DNA from: Chrysomallon squamiferum
Taxonomy: Eukaryota > Mollusca > Gastropoda > Neomphalida > Peltospiridae
Reading direction: 5' to 3'
DNA: 64,000 nt
NCBI GenBank assembly: GCA_012295275.1
Contig: CM022679.1
Coordinates: 26,782,850-26,846,849 of the forward strand
Below are positions 24,562-37,200 of the stretch, one piece after another. Within the stretch, counting starts at the first letter, position 1, and every line of letters begins with the position of its first letter. The notes under the pieces were generated by a model. The model was not told the DNA's origin and searched no databases. It worked only from the letters and a program-made list of their open reading frames with translations. The position numbers and the translations under genes were made by a program.

Positions 24562-25104
24562 GTGTGTATGAATTAGATATTACAAATCTTATTGTCGATT
24601 ATAAATAAGATTATCAAATGTTAAGTGAATTTAACTTGACTTACTTATCAGTTATATAATTGTCATACAGTGTTCACCGTTAAATATTTCCAGTCAAAAT
24701 AGTATCTAGCTTGATGGCAGTGGCAGTTTTACATTCATTTTTCAGTTGTGAAAAATAACTGGGAAATTATATTTTAAAAGTAGATTTTCTTTGTTGAGTG
24801 TTACAATAATTTTAGATTCTGTGAGTTATTTTGATGATTAAAAAACAAACAAAAAACACTAACATTATGATGAGAAAAATATGTTTAATAATTGTGGATA
24901 AAAACAGTGGTTAGTGATGTAAATATGAACAAATATATATATGATATATATATTGATTTCTGGTGCACAGTTATTAATAATATCAACAGTATTTGATATA
25001 AAGAAATACTTAAAATTGTACAGTATATTAATGTATAATCATTTTCACTTAAGATAAACGTTGATGTGGTGAAGATGTGATCCAAATAATTATAATTATT
25101 GTAG
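24562..25104. other. Decayed intron of locus C
   Basis: Homologous to the introns before every linker exon (35200-35545, 36050-36401, 37230-37578 and 61440-61653), with a conserved GATTTCTGGTGCA block. No exon is seen. Confidence 0.6.
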
Positions 25105-25827
25105 AAGGTAAAACTAGAATAGCATTGCCATGTCGGTGGCAGTCATCATTGGTTCCTGGTAAGCCACTGTCGCACTCGCTGCCTTTCAAGGATAACTTGA
25201 AGGTGTCCATAGCTTGAAATAAAGATGGCCAAATTCTCTGTCACAGTCAGTGGCTAATGATTCAAGTTCCCAGAGTAGCAAAGAGCCAGTAGCTGGAGAT
25301 AAAGATGGCCAACATTACAACACCACAGCCAAGAAGATGAGCATTAAAGAAACGAATGAATATTTTAAGGAGGATAATAAATTGTGTTCTGGTGTAGGAG
25401 GAACAGTTTATAAAGATTCAGATTTTTATTGCATGTTTAATTTCAAATACATGTAGAAAATCTAGCCATTTGTTTAAGACGTTGCAAAACATGTTTCACG
25501 AAGTCTGCCACTTTGATTAATTTTTTCAGTTTTCTTACCATCAGCAAAATTAAAATGTTGCCTACCTGTTTAATTTTCTTTTCTTTTCTTATGCTTTGTT
25601 GTTAATCAAAAATTATTCCAAAAAATATATATCGCAATAACTTGGAAGTATACAAAATTTATTTAATCCTTTCATTGGATTCATATTAACTGAAACTTTT
25701 CATAACTTGAATATTCATGGTGCATTATTCATTTGTTTTGCTATTATAGGATGTAAGCAGTATAATGACGCTGACATGGTTGCATAATGATATTGATAAA
25801 GAAAGCATGCAGACATCTTTTGCAATG

Positions 25828-25849
25828 GTAAAGCTTACCACATATTTTA

Positions 25850-25888
<39 letters not shown>

Positions 25889-28800
25889 TTTTTTTTTTTG
25901 CATGCACACATTCAAAGCACAGAGCAAAAACGTTGATACTGCTGTTGTGAGGCTAGAATGCACATAGTTCATTACCCCATCAAATTTGATAACTAATGTT
26001 TTAGACAAGTATGACTAAAATTCTTTTGAAAAAATAAAGTGACTTAGACTAAAATAAAAGCAACGTAAAGAAATAAATTAGTTTTGTAAAGTATACAGGG
26101 TTAGGGTCTCTCCACCTTTTCGTGGACAGGGGTCTGCAGCTTAGAAATCTTTTAACTCCTTTGGCAGGACTCAAAGCAAAACTTATAGAAATATAATGAT
26201 TCCATCTCTAATTAGGATTCAGTTGAATGATTTTGTATTTAAAGTTAGCTTTCACAAAACATGTAAATAAATTTTGTTTTTATTTTCTTTTGTATTATTA
26301 CAAAATATATTTCCAGATTAATATACTTAAGCTAATGGACGAGGGTAGTTTTATACTATTCCGATAATTGGTTTGAATTTACCCTGTCGTAGTGTTTTTA
26401 AAGTTTACAAATCTTACGGGGTTTTTTTGTTTCGATTGTGTTGTTCGTGCAGCTGACATTTTGTCAGCAGCTGAATTAAAATACAGTAAAACGTATGTGA
26501 TTTCACAGGACAACTAAATTGTGAGGTACATTTTAATTATTTTCTCTTTTATTATCAGTTTTTAAATTATGCTAAATTAGGCAATTAAACCAAGACCTTC
26601 CTCTGTACCCAGTATAACACACACAGCATTTCAATATTAATTTAAATAAGATTTATTAATTGCGACGAAGTATTTTATCTGTGTTGGTCACATGTTCCTT
26701 CTGAGTCATGTGATCAGCTGATTGTTGTCGTTCTGCCAGGAGAGATAAATATTTCTGATTAGTATCAGAACCTGAATTTATGCGGTGCGCTGCTGTTGTG
26801 TAAATATATATATATACACACCTGCAGTTATTAATTTTTCAAAAGTAATGACATTCAGTATATTCATTTGATAATAATGGCTTGGCACGATCTGAATTAA
26901 CATAATTTGCTAACATGTTTCTATTTTATCTTTGTGAAATGAAAGACATATTGTAAAAAAATATAAAATTATTGTACAACAACAACATCTGCTAGTAGTA
27001 CTATTACTACTATTAATACTAAATAAATGCTACCATCACGCTACTACTACTAATAATAATTGATCTGTTAATTACTTTTGTTATTTTATTTTAAAGTAAT
27101 TACACATTTCTTTCTTCACTTCACTAAGCCCACTAAGGGGATTCAAAACGTGACTAAACAGAATAAAGTGTTTCGCCTCGGTAAACAAACAGAATGTTAA
27201 CTTCTGTTATCTGTATATACCTGACTAAATGCCAACCTCATTTTATGTTGTTGTTGTTTTTTTCTTTTATCTGAGCCAGATCTAGTATCAAGTTTTTTAT
27301 TCAAATTTTTAAATAAATAAATAAATAATCATCATGGAAAACTAATAATAATGCTGATGATAAAAATAAAATGGCAATAATAATAATAATCATGATAAAC
27401 TAATAAAATTATGATGTTATTTATTATTAATGTTATTAGTTGTATTATTATTCCCAAAGCACAGAATATGGACTGTTTAATTAATTAATTTATTTATTTA
27501 TTTATTTTGTATTGGTTTTTCAGTGTTTATGGATACAGGTTCTTTTAATATATGTGTGTGTATGTGTGTGCTTTTTTTTTTGGTATAAGTATCTTTATTT
27601 TCATAGATCAATACATTTTCATCCTACTCTTCTTCCTTTTATTGTTATTGTTTTAATATTACACATATGGTTATTTTATAAAGAATATTATAGAGGACAT
27701 ATTGTTTTTAATATCTCTATGGGTTTTTGGGGGAGATTTTTTAGGGGAGGGTTTGTGTCATGTATCTTTTCTAAAAATACACACATTAAAAGACATTTGT
27801 CTATCTATTTGTCTATATCTTATGGATAGATACGTACATACGTACACAAACATATATGTATGTATATAGAAGTGTTTGTGATTAAGTATTTTCCCTAAAA
27901 CCAATCAATAAATAAATAAGTAAATAAATCAATAAATAAACAATATTAATACTCTCTCTGACAGAAAATAATAACTTTTAGTTATTGAGATTTGTCTCTC
28001 ATACTCACACATGAGAGAGTGAAAGAGAGAGAGAGCTGATTTTGTCTGTACTGTTTATCATATTCTGCCATAGAAACATATAAAAATATACTCTAACGTT
28101 ATAAATGCTACAAAGGTGACATTAAAACAGCATCCAGAGATGGCTATCAGTGCATTTGCATTCTTCTTTCTTATGAATTTCTGCATTATATTCCCTCCTG
28201 TGTGCACTGAATTAACTTCATATTACCAAACATTTGAGAATTGCTCACATTTAAACAAATAGAAATATGCATGCTTGGTTTAGTCAAATAATAAAATATA
28301 TAATATTATAATAACTTGAATTTAGTTGATAATATGATTAATGTATTTATTTATTTACTTACTTATTTATTTTAAATATAAGGAAATAAGCTATATAATA
28401 CAGAGAATGAATATATATTATTATTTCATTATTATTATGTGTACATGACTAAAATCACATATTCACTCTGTGTACTGTTTTTCATTTGTACAGTTTATTT
28501 ATATATGTTATGAAAAGACCTGATACCACCAGCTCAGTATTCAAGTCTAAACAAGATTTAGTTGGCAGCTAAATGTATTGTCTTTCTAGGACCTAGACAT
28601 TCTTTATTTGAACTGGTATCTTCCCTCATGGAGTGTCGTCTGTCAAACTGACTTCTCTGAATTCATAACTGGAACAGAAAACTGAAAACATCTCTCAAAA
28701 CAAAGGTAAGAAAATTAATTAATTAATTAATTAATTATTATTATTATATTATTTGTGGTTGCCACTGTGCTAAGATATGTTAAAATAAACGTGAGTAATC

Positions 28801-29150
28801 AAGGCTTTGTTCTTTATAAAATTTGTGTATGTAATTTATTGGTGCAATTCTCATTGGTTAGAGTGGAGGGAGAGGTTTAGTGAGCAGAGAAAAGTAGCAT
28901 CAGAAGTGGGTTTGTCTCATTCATCTTTCTTAAAGTCTGTTTGACAATTCCTTTATCAAAGGATGTGTTTTGTGATTATCAAGGAAAGGTAGCAGGTGGC
29001 ATTATGAGAAATGATTTATTTTCTTCCAACGTCTGTAAGTCCTTAAACATTACATATAAAGCTGTGTAACTGCAGATTAAAAATGTGCCAAATTCTCATT
29101 CAGTAACAAAGCCATTCATTTATTATGAGATTTTTGAAACGTGACTTCAT
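25828..29150. other. Spacer after locus C
   Basis: An ATT/T tract (25855-25899) lies inside the former intron, which remains recognisable to about 26060. From 26160 the sequence is collinear with 53880-56530 after allowing for an insertion at about 53905-54312. No gene is supported. Confidence 0.55.
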
Positions 29151-32100
29151 AATCATTACTTCTCTGAATGTCACGTTTCTTTTACTGTACACATTCCAGT
29201 TAGACTGTCATGAAAATGTGGGCTGGGTTATGTAGCATATGTCTATTACTGAGTAGAAATTGTTGCAAAGGTAACATTTTTTATTATTATTTTTTCTTTC
29301 TTTTCCTTTATTTATTTTTATTTATTTATTTATTTTTTTGTAACTGACCTTATCTCACCTCCTATGTGTTTCATACTATATTTTTTCAAACATTATTACA
29401 ACATCACTAGCAAAAAATTAAAATATATAAAATTAATTAAAAAAAATACATTATCATAGACATTGGCAGATGAATAAAAAGATGACTACTCTCATCAGGT
29501 ACCATTATGTGGACACGTTACTCTGCCAAAACTCCACAGCGGACAGTACAGAGTACATTGTAAAGCAATACTTGAAACTATTATAATTATTTATTTCCAT
29601 TTTCAGTTTATTAGAGGTCAGATCAACAGCTAAAAAGCAAATTATTCACGTGTTATTTGGATGTATGCCATGATACGTTCATTAGTCCTTGATACAGTTT
29701 TTGCACAAAAACAGAAAAAATATTTATTTGGAACTTAATTTTTCACTTATTCTCGTTAAAACAAAAAGCATGTATGCAAACGAGTTTCCTATTGCAATTC
29801 TTTAAAAATCATTGCTCCATGCTATTTGAAGGTCATTCCTTCATTCAAGTTTCTTTTTTGTCATTATTTTTAAATATCATGATGTAGTATCCATAAAATT
29901 ATTGAGCTTCATTGTGATATTTGACAACCAAGAGAGAATCAACTGACAAGTTTACCGTTTCAAAATGATTGTCACCAGGTATGTGCAGATAATCACCATG
30001 TGCACATAATCATTTTGCACAAATTGGCTGTTCCATTTAACCATATCCCTCTTGAGGATACGCACCATTTGCTTGCATTTCATTAGCTTATATTATGTTA
30101 TTTCTGGGATATTCCAGCATTAAAACACAGACAGGAAATCCAAAAGCATTCTTGATTTTGAATATTTCCATTTGGTTGAGCTTTTCTATATCTGCACTGA
30201 TTTTCAAAAAGTTACAAATTTTGAACTTGCTACAATCACTTAAGTAGAAAACGTGACATGAATGAAAAATAGCTCGACATATTAAATTGTTTTTACCTCT
30301 TACTCAAGTTACTGTCTTTGAAATTCTATCAAGCAGTGATAAGCAAGGCAGTTGTTATCTTCACATGTTATTTGAAACATGGTCAGATTGCTAAAGTGTC
30401 ATGGTGGTCCAAACTTCCTTCTGAATGACTTCAATTGACTTAGTCATCTTAAATTACTTACATATTACCTAAGAATGGTGGGAAAAAGATGTCCCTAATA
30501 CATTGATATTTTTCATTCATAACTGTTTTGAGTCTCAGATGTTATGGGATTTTAAAATAAAAATGGCCACCTGATTGCAAATCAAACGAGCACATGCTAC
30601 TGTATCCTATGTTGGTTCAGTTTTTATGGATCATTCAACCAAATTGTACGTTCCTTTTATATTGCTTTTTTCTTTTCTTTTTTTGTTTTAATATAAGAGT
30701 TTTCGATCATAAACCTCTGTTGTCTTGAATTGTGTTTAATTGTACGAAAATAAGCAACTATTAATTATTAATTGATTTGAAATTACTGTTACTTCCATAA
30801 TATTCAACATATTCACTTGATTTTCATGCCATTTTAATTTGGTTTCCAAGCTCTTTCCAGCTATGTTATTTGTTTTCAGATTTCATAATAACAATAATTT
30901 TATCATGGTTAAAAATACTAGTTAGTTCTAGAACTCATCAATACCAGCAAACTTTATTCAGATAAAAATGTGTTATTTCTTTCATATCAGTGTTGTCTAA
31001 GAGATTTTGGTTTTATTTTAAATTGCATTTATATATATATATGTATGTATGGCTCCTACTAATTACTGACAACAAGCATTAATAAAATTAGGAATGTCTC
31101 TGTATGCTGTAACAAATTTTTGTTATAGGGTAAACATAATTAAGACAAAGTTGTATGTCCTTTGCTATGCATTTTGGAATCAACGTAGAGCAAAGAACAA
31201 GAAGAGAAATTAGAAACCAGTTGTTTTGACAGTTGTTAGAGGTTGTTTTCTAAAGCCCACGATAGTCACAAAAGCAGTTACTCGATCCAGAAGTGCAGAA
31301 AATGAACTAATTTAAAAATAGACCACTTTTGAATTATGTGTGCTTTTGGTTTCTGTGACACCAATTTCAATTGAGTGTAACTGTGCAGGTGATCTTTTCA
31401 CAATAAGTTATTGTTTGCATTAGTTTACTCTCATTTTCATTTATTATCATGTCTAAAATTAGTAAAAGACTAGTAGAAATACAACCTGCTGATGAAAGGT
31501 GTATTATGTCTATACAAGTATTTTAAGAACTTTATGTCAAAACAAAAATCAAACGAGCTTTAGAAGTGTATTAATGTGTATGTGTTAAATACATTTTCAT
31601 TTTAAGTAAAACTTTAGCCTGTCTCTAGAACCACCTGTGACACGAAGCTTGCTGAATAAATGATTCAGAACCAGTATTTATAATGCTGAAGTCACTAAGG
31701 AAATAGGTTTTTCTTAGAATGTACTAAAAATCCAGTATTCCTGTGATTGTGAAGTTAGGTAACAAGAAAAGCTGGAAATCTAACAAGCAAGCTGATACAG
31801 GGGAAAATAAAATATAAATAAAAGGAAATAATTGCTTTCTTTTCTTGAAAAGTTAAGGCAATGAAAATTAATTCTGAGAAGAAATAAGTAATTTATATGA
31901 TAATAATTGTTTATTATTTCTTCTCATTCTTGCAGTTGTTGTTGTTGTTGTGTTAGGCAGAGTATTATGTTATTTTATTTTTATTATTATCTTTTTTAAT
32001 TGTTAATAACATTGACAGGGGATCGTCAGTGTCAGCGTCCATTTTACTTTTGGAAGAAATTAAGTGTTGAACACAAGCTGTGATGATAATTTAATTTTGT

Positions 32101-34190
32101 TTCATTGATTTATTTATTTATATAATTGTTATTATTATTATTTCTTTAAAAATATTATTCTTTTTGGGGAGGGAACCTTTCATTATTATTATTCTTATTT
32201 GTTTTTCTCTCCACAAAGCGGTGAATTTGCTCATATCTTTTCATAATCTTTTATATACTATTTTCTACTTATTTCCAGCACTGTCAATGTGTTTTATTAC
32301 TTGTGTGTTCCTAAACAGCCTTGGTCTTAAATGTTTCTGATGTAACTAATGTAAGTACAAGGCTTGAAATTAACAGGCACAAGTAGCTCTAGAATGTTTC
32401 CATTTGCACCTGAAATGCATTTGTATTATCTAACATCTTCGTGCTAATAAATAGTTCTTTTTTACGTTTATCACAAAAGTTAATAAGAAGCATTTCAGCT
32501 TTAAATGTTAAACTAGTAACAAATTACGTAAAAACTAGATGGTTTATAGGCCTATATCTATTCTGTTTTATTGAAATATGACGTAATATTAAAACGATAT
32601 GAAATCTAATTTTGTCACTGCATGTATTATTTTCTCCATAAATAAATGGAAATAACTAATTTATATCGTATTTATAGACAAGGCCATCACTAGCAGTAAT
32701 CGTTTGTATTTTATCAGAACAATTTGTTTTCAGTTTTGGCTCTTACCCATGAATATCACAAAATGCCTCAAACATATCATAAATGCCTCTCTGCTAGATT
32801 CGAGCAATTTCAAAACTTGTATACTATATAAAGATGCAAATCTGCAGTGTCAGCAGATACCAAAAACTTCATACTGGGTCTTGTAATCACAATTTCCAAT
32901 TTTCTTTATGTCTACTTTGAACAGTTCATGGTGAAAATACTGAACAGTCACATATAATTATAACAGTGTTGAGAAACATGTGTACATAATAACCTGAATG
33001 CAAACAAAAGCTGATGTATGTAAAGTTAGGATGTAAACAGTAGCTGATGTACATAGCTGCTGTTGGAAAGTTAGGATGTATTTGTTTGTGAACACTTGCT
33101 TATGTATAGAGTTAAGTGTAAAACTGTAATCAGTGTTTCAAGTCGGTGAGTAAGCATATAGTTCATGAAAATGCCTTCTGATGCCTTTATAAGTTTTCAG
33201 TCTTTTCTTTGTGCTATTCTTAATATTGTTTTTGTTTTTCAGTACGGGTAAGAGGTATTGTAACTACTCGTTGTCTAAATCAATTAATATGAATTAACAA
33301 TGATTTTTGTTTATAATATGGTGCTCTGTATCCTTTGAGATAAACACACTGAAAGCAAATACTAAGGTAAGAAAACTTTTTTATGTTGTTGCTTAGAATA
33401 TGACTTACCAGACCTGCACCTTTAATTGCCCTTAGTTTCCTGATTATAGAGATCTTATTGCTCCTGATTAGCACCTAATACTTCTCTGGAATGGGCTCTG
33501 AGGATTAGCTCTGTCTGTATATTACTGATTATTATAATTTAACATAAATGCTTTTTCTCCTTCTAGGTAACATGTATGTATGTATTTGATGCATGTCTGG
33601 TAACGGAGAGGTAGGTTTTTAATTTGTTATTTTGACTAAATTTTAAAAATAATAATTAAAAAAATTTAAAATGAAAATTAATTTACTTTAGTACTTTAAA
33701 AAAAAAATTAAAACATGTTTGGTAATGAATGGACATTTGATAAAGACAGACTATATATTATTAATTTGTGTTCACATATTTGTAATATTGAAGTGTAAAA
33801 GATCAAGTAGCATGTGTAAAGAAAGGTTGACATTAGTTGACTCTACAGTGCTTATTTGAAGTAAAAACATCGTAGTTGTTATGAAAAGTTTCTGTTTTAG
33901 AATAACAATAGGGTATGTTAAAATTAGTATAACTTTTTAATATTTCCTTTTGTCTTTACAAAAAATGTAAACAGATCTATAAACTAGATAAGAAAACTAA
34001 TTTCTTTCCACATTTGGTATTTTCCTTGATCTTGACTATTTACACACACACACACACACACATGCACACACACACGTAACATCAACAACTAGTCACTGTT
34101 AAATCTGCACAGTTATTAATGTGTTCTCTGTATCTGTATTTGGAACAATTTATTAATTTATTTTTTATTTTTTATTTAAGTGAAAATTTC
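29151..34190. repeat. Upstream module of gene B
   Basis: Collinear with 56580-61060. Parts of it match 16910-17080 and 21490-24277, so it is an older copy of the same upstream region. It lacks the fold-back element, the hAT-like MITE and the THAP relic. No exon is supported until the acceptor-like sequence just before the gene B start exon. Confidence 0.65.
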
Positions 34191-34229
34191 ATTGTTGCTG
34201 TGTGTATTTTTTAACTGTTGCTGAGAACA

Positions 34230-34254
34230 ATGGCTTCTGCAGCTGATTTCAGTG
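34230..34254 (+). CDS. Gene B start exon
   Basis: 25 nt: MASAADFS plus one base, donor GTAAGT. The ATG context and upstream sequence are conserved in all four start exons of the window. A TTTATTTAAG-like acceptor about 50 bases upstream suggests a preceding non-coding exon. Confidence 0.7.
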
Positions 34255-37200
34255 GTAAGTATGACTGTCTGTAGACAATGAGTCATTATGGCAAATGAAA
34301 TAAGCATGCTGGTTGATAAGTGTGTATTGTCATACAAAGTACAAAACATTATTTTGGCTGATAACCATGAGCTGCTGAAGTAGTTTACCATTATCTGAAA
34401 TAATTCTGATGTCTCAGAATGGTGACTTGCTTTTTCTGTTATTTTCTTTTCAAGATGACGAAATGCGAGAAAAGCTTTCATCGATAGCAACAAAACTTGA
34501 ATCTGAGGAACTAGAAAAATTAAAATTTATTTTTCGAGATGCTCTCACGGTAAAGGACAAAATCAAAACAGCACAAGATCTTTTTGATATATTATGTAAA
34601 CGTAAAATAATAAGTCGAAAAAATATGGCATCCCTTGTAAAGGCTTTGGAGTTGATTCAGAGTGAAGATGCCATTGATATGATTGAGACCTTTTACAGAG
34701 AAGAGAAAAGGGACATCTTAAAAAATAAATCATGTGTTTCTGAATTTACTTCTCAACTTTATAAATTTGGTTCTGACATGAATGAAGAAGATGTTGAAAA
34801 ATTGGCTTTTTGTTATAAAATTAAACAATATAACAATCGATGGGAACTGCTGATTCTGTTAAGCAAGAAAGGTGATTTGAAAAATGTGAAAAGTATTGAA
34901 AAGGTTAAAAAAAAGCTGGGGATTCCTTCAAATGAGAGACCAGCACATCAGCAGGAACATCGTCCAACTGAGCAATCATCAGAAACCGGTAATCATTGAA
35001 TGAAATAAGAAAACAATAGTATCTATGTTGTATATGAATTAGATATTTATATTACAAATATAATTTCCATTATAAACATAATTATAAAAATAAGTGAATT
35101 TAACTTGACTATTAGATACCTATCACAGTTAGATATTTCCATTCAAAATAGTATCAGCTTAGTTGCAGTTTTGCAATCCGTTTTCAGTTGTGAAAAACAC
35201 CTGGGGAAATTGTAGTTTAAAAGTAGTTTTCTTCGTTGAATGTCACAATAATGCAAGATAGTGTCGTAGGTACTTTGGGTGAAAAAACCCCAAAACATTG
35301 TGATCAGTAAATTGTGGTTGATAATTGTGGATAAAAAACAATAGTCAGTGACGTAAACATAGCACTAAAATAAATACATTGATTTCTGGTGTTTAGTTAA
35401 TAATAATATCAACAGTATTTAATATGAAAAAAATATATAAAAGTTACTTGAAATCGTATGATGTATCAACGTAAAATCATTTTCATTTAAGATAAACATT
35501 GATGCGGTGAAGATCTAATCAAGATAATTATAATTATTGTAGCAGGTCAAAATGTAAGAGAATTACCAGATGTGCCTGAGGACACTGTGATTTATCACCA
35601 TTGCCCTGACTACTCAAATTCCCAGTATAGAGAAGAGCCAAAAGCTGTGGATAACAATGGCCAACCTGACCACACCACAACCAAGAAGATGAGAATAACA
35701 GAAATGAAGGAATATTTTGAGGAGAGTAATACATTAGGAGCCGGTGGAAATGGAACAGTTTATAAAGGTTCCGATTTTTATTGCATATTTAAATTTCACA
35801 TACATGTTGAAAATGTATTCCCAAACATGTTGTAATGAAATCTGCCAATTTTATTAATCGTTTCAGTTTTATCTGCAATCAGTAAAATTCCAATGTTGCC
35901 AACATTTTAATTTTATTTTCTTTTCTTACACTTTGTTATTACCAAAAATTATTTCAAGAAAGATATATATCAGAATAACTTGGAAATATACAAAATTAAT
36001 TTAATCCTTTTATTGGTAGGATCCTGGATGCATATTAACTGTTTATAAGTTTATTTTAATATGTATCACTTATAAGTAGTTTTTCCTGGTTCAGTGTCGC
36101 AACAATTTGAGATCCTGTGAAATCCATTTTGGGCTAAAAATAAAAGAGCTAAAAAATTTAAACATTGTGATCAGCAAATCATGATTGATAATTGTGGATA
36201 AAAACAGTTGTTAGTTATGTAAATAGTGTACTAAAATAAATACATAGATTTCTGGTGCATAATTATTAATAATATCAACTATACTTCATATAAGAAAATA
36301 ATTCTTAAAATTGTACAATGTATCAATATAAAATCATTTTCATTTAAGATAAACATTGATGCAGTGAAGATCTAATCCAGATCATTATAATTATTTAGCA
36401 GGTCAAAATACAGCAGTAGTCCAGCGTGTGCCTCAGGGATCATTGGATTATTCGCTGTCATCGTCAAAGGCTGATGATTCAAATTACCAGTATAGCCAAA
36501 AGCAAGTAACTGTGCATATCTATGGCCAATATGGCAGCATCACAGTGTGTAAATCTTGTTCAAAGTGCAGACAACATTTGCCTGATGGTTAGTTTCATCT
36601 TACCTGAGAACTGTTGACATCACTTTAAACTGCTGTTTTAGCATTGTTAACATATTTACAACAATTGATGTTTTGTTTATATGTTTATTTTAATATGCAT
36701 GACTTATAAGTAGTTTTTCTTGGTTCAGTCTCACAACAATTTGAGATCCTGTGAAATCCATTTGGGGTAAAAAAAAAAAAGATAAAACAATTTAAACATT
36801 GTGATCAGCAAATCATGATTGATAATTGTGGGTAATAACAGTAGTTAGTGATGTAAATAATGTACATAAATAAATACATTGATTTCTGGTGCATGGTTAT
36901 TAATAATATCCAAAAATATATAATATATAAAGAAATATATATTACTTAAAATCATGTGATGTATAAATGTAAACTCATTTTCACTTAAGATAAACATCGA
37001 TGCATTGAAGATGTAACCGAGATAATTATATCACAAAAAAATGTGGCTGATGATTCGAATTCCCAGTGTTGCCTAGAGCCAGTAGCTGTGTTTATCAATG
37101 ACCACCCTGGCAGACAACATTTTTCTGATGGTTAGTTTCATCTTACCTGAGAACTGTTGACATTGCTTTAAACTGCTGTTTTAGCATTGTTAACATATTT

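Larger units (their letters stand above)
24337..25827 (+). pseudogene. Locus C: broken copy of the kinase-protease gene (5' part)
   Basis: The start exon 24337-24361 (MANEPDIC, ending in phase 1 with donor GTAAGT) looks intact. It follows an acceptor-like CATTTAG at 24271-24277, so an upstream non-coding exon is possible. The DED exon is gone except for its last bases near 24494-24500. The linker/glycine-loop exon (about 25105-25415) has an in-frame stop near 25218, a glycine loop reading CSGVGGTVYK, and its donor GT changed to AT at 25416. The beta-3 exon (25750-25827) has an 11-nt deletion that removes the lysine codon and shifts the frame. No later exons follow. The start exon could still serve as an alternative first exon for gene B. 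Confidence 0.75.
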
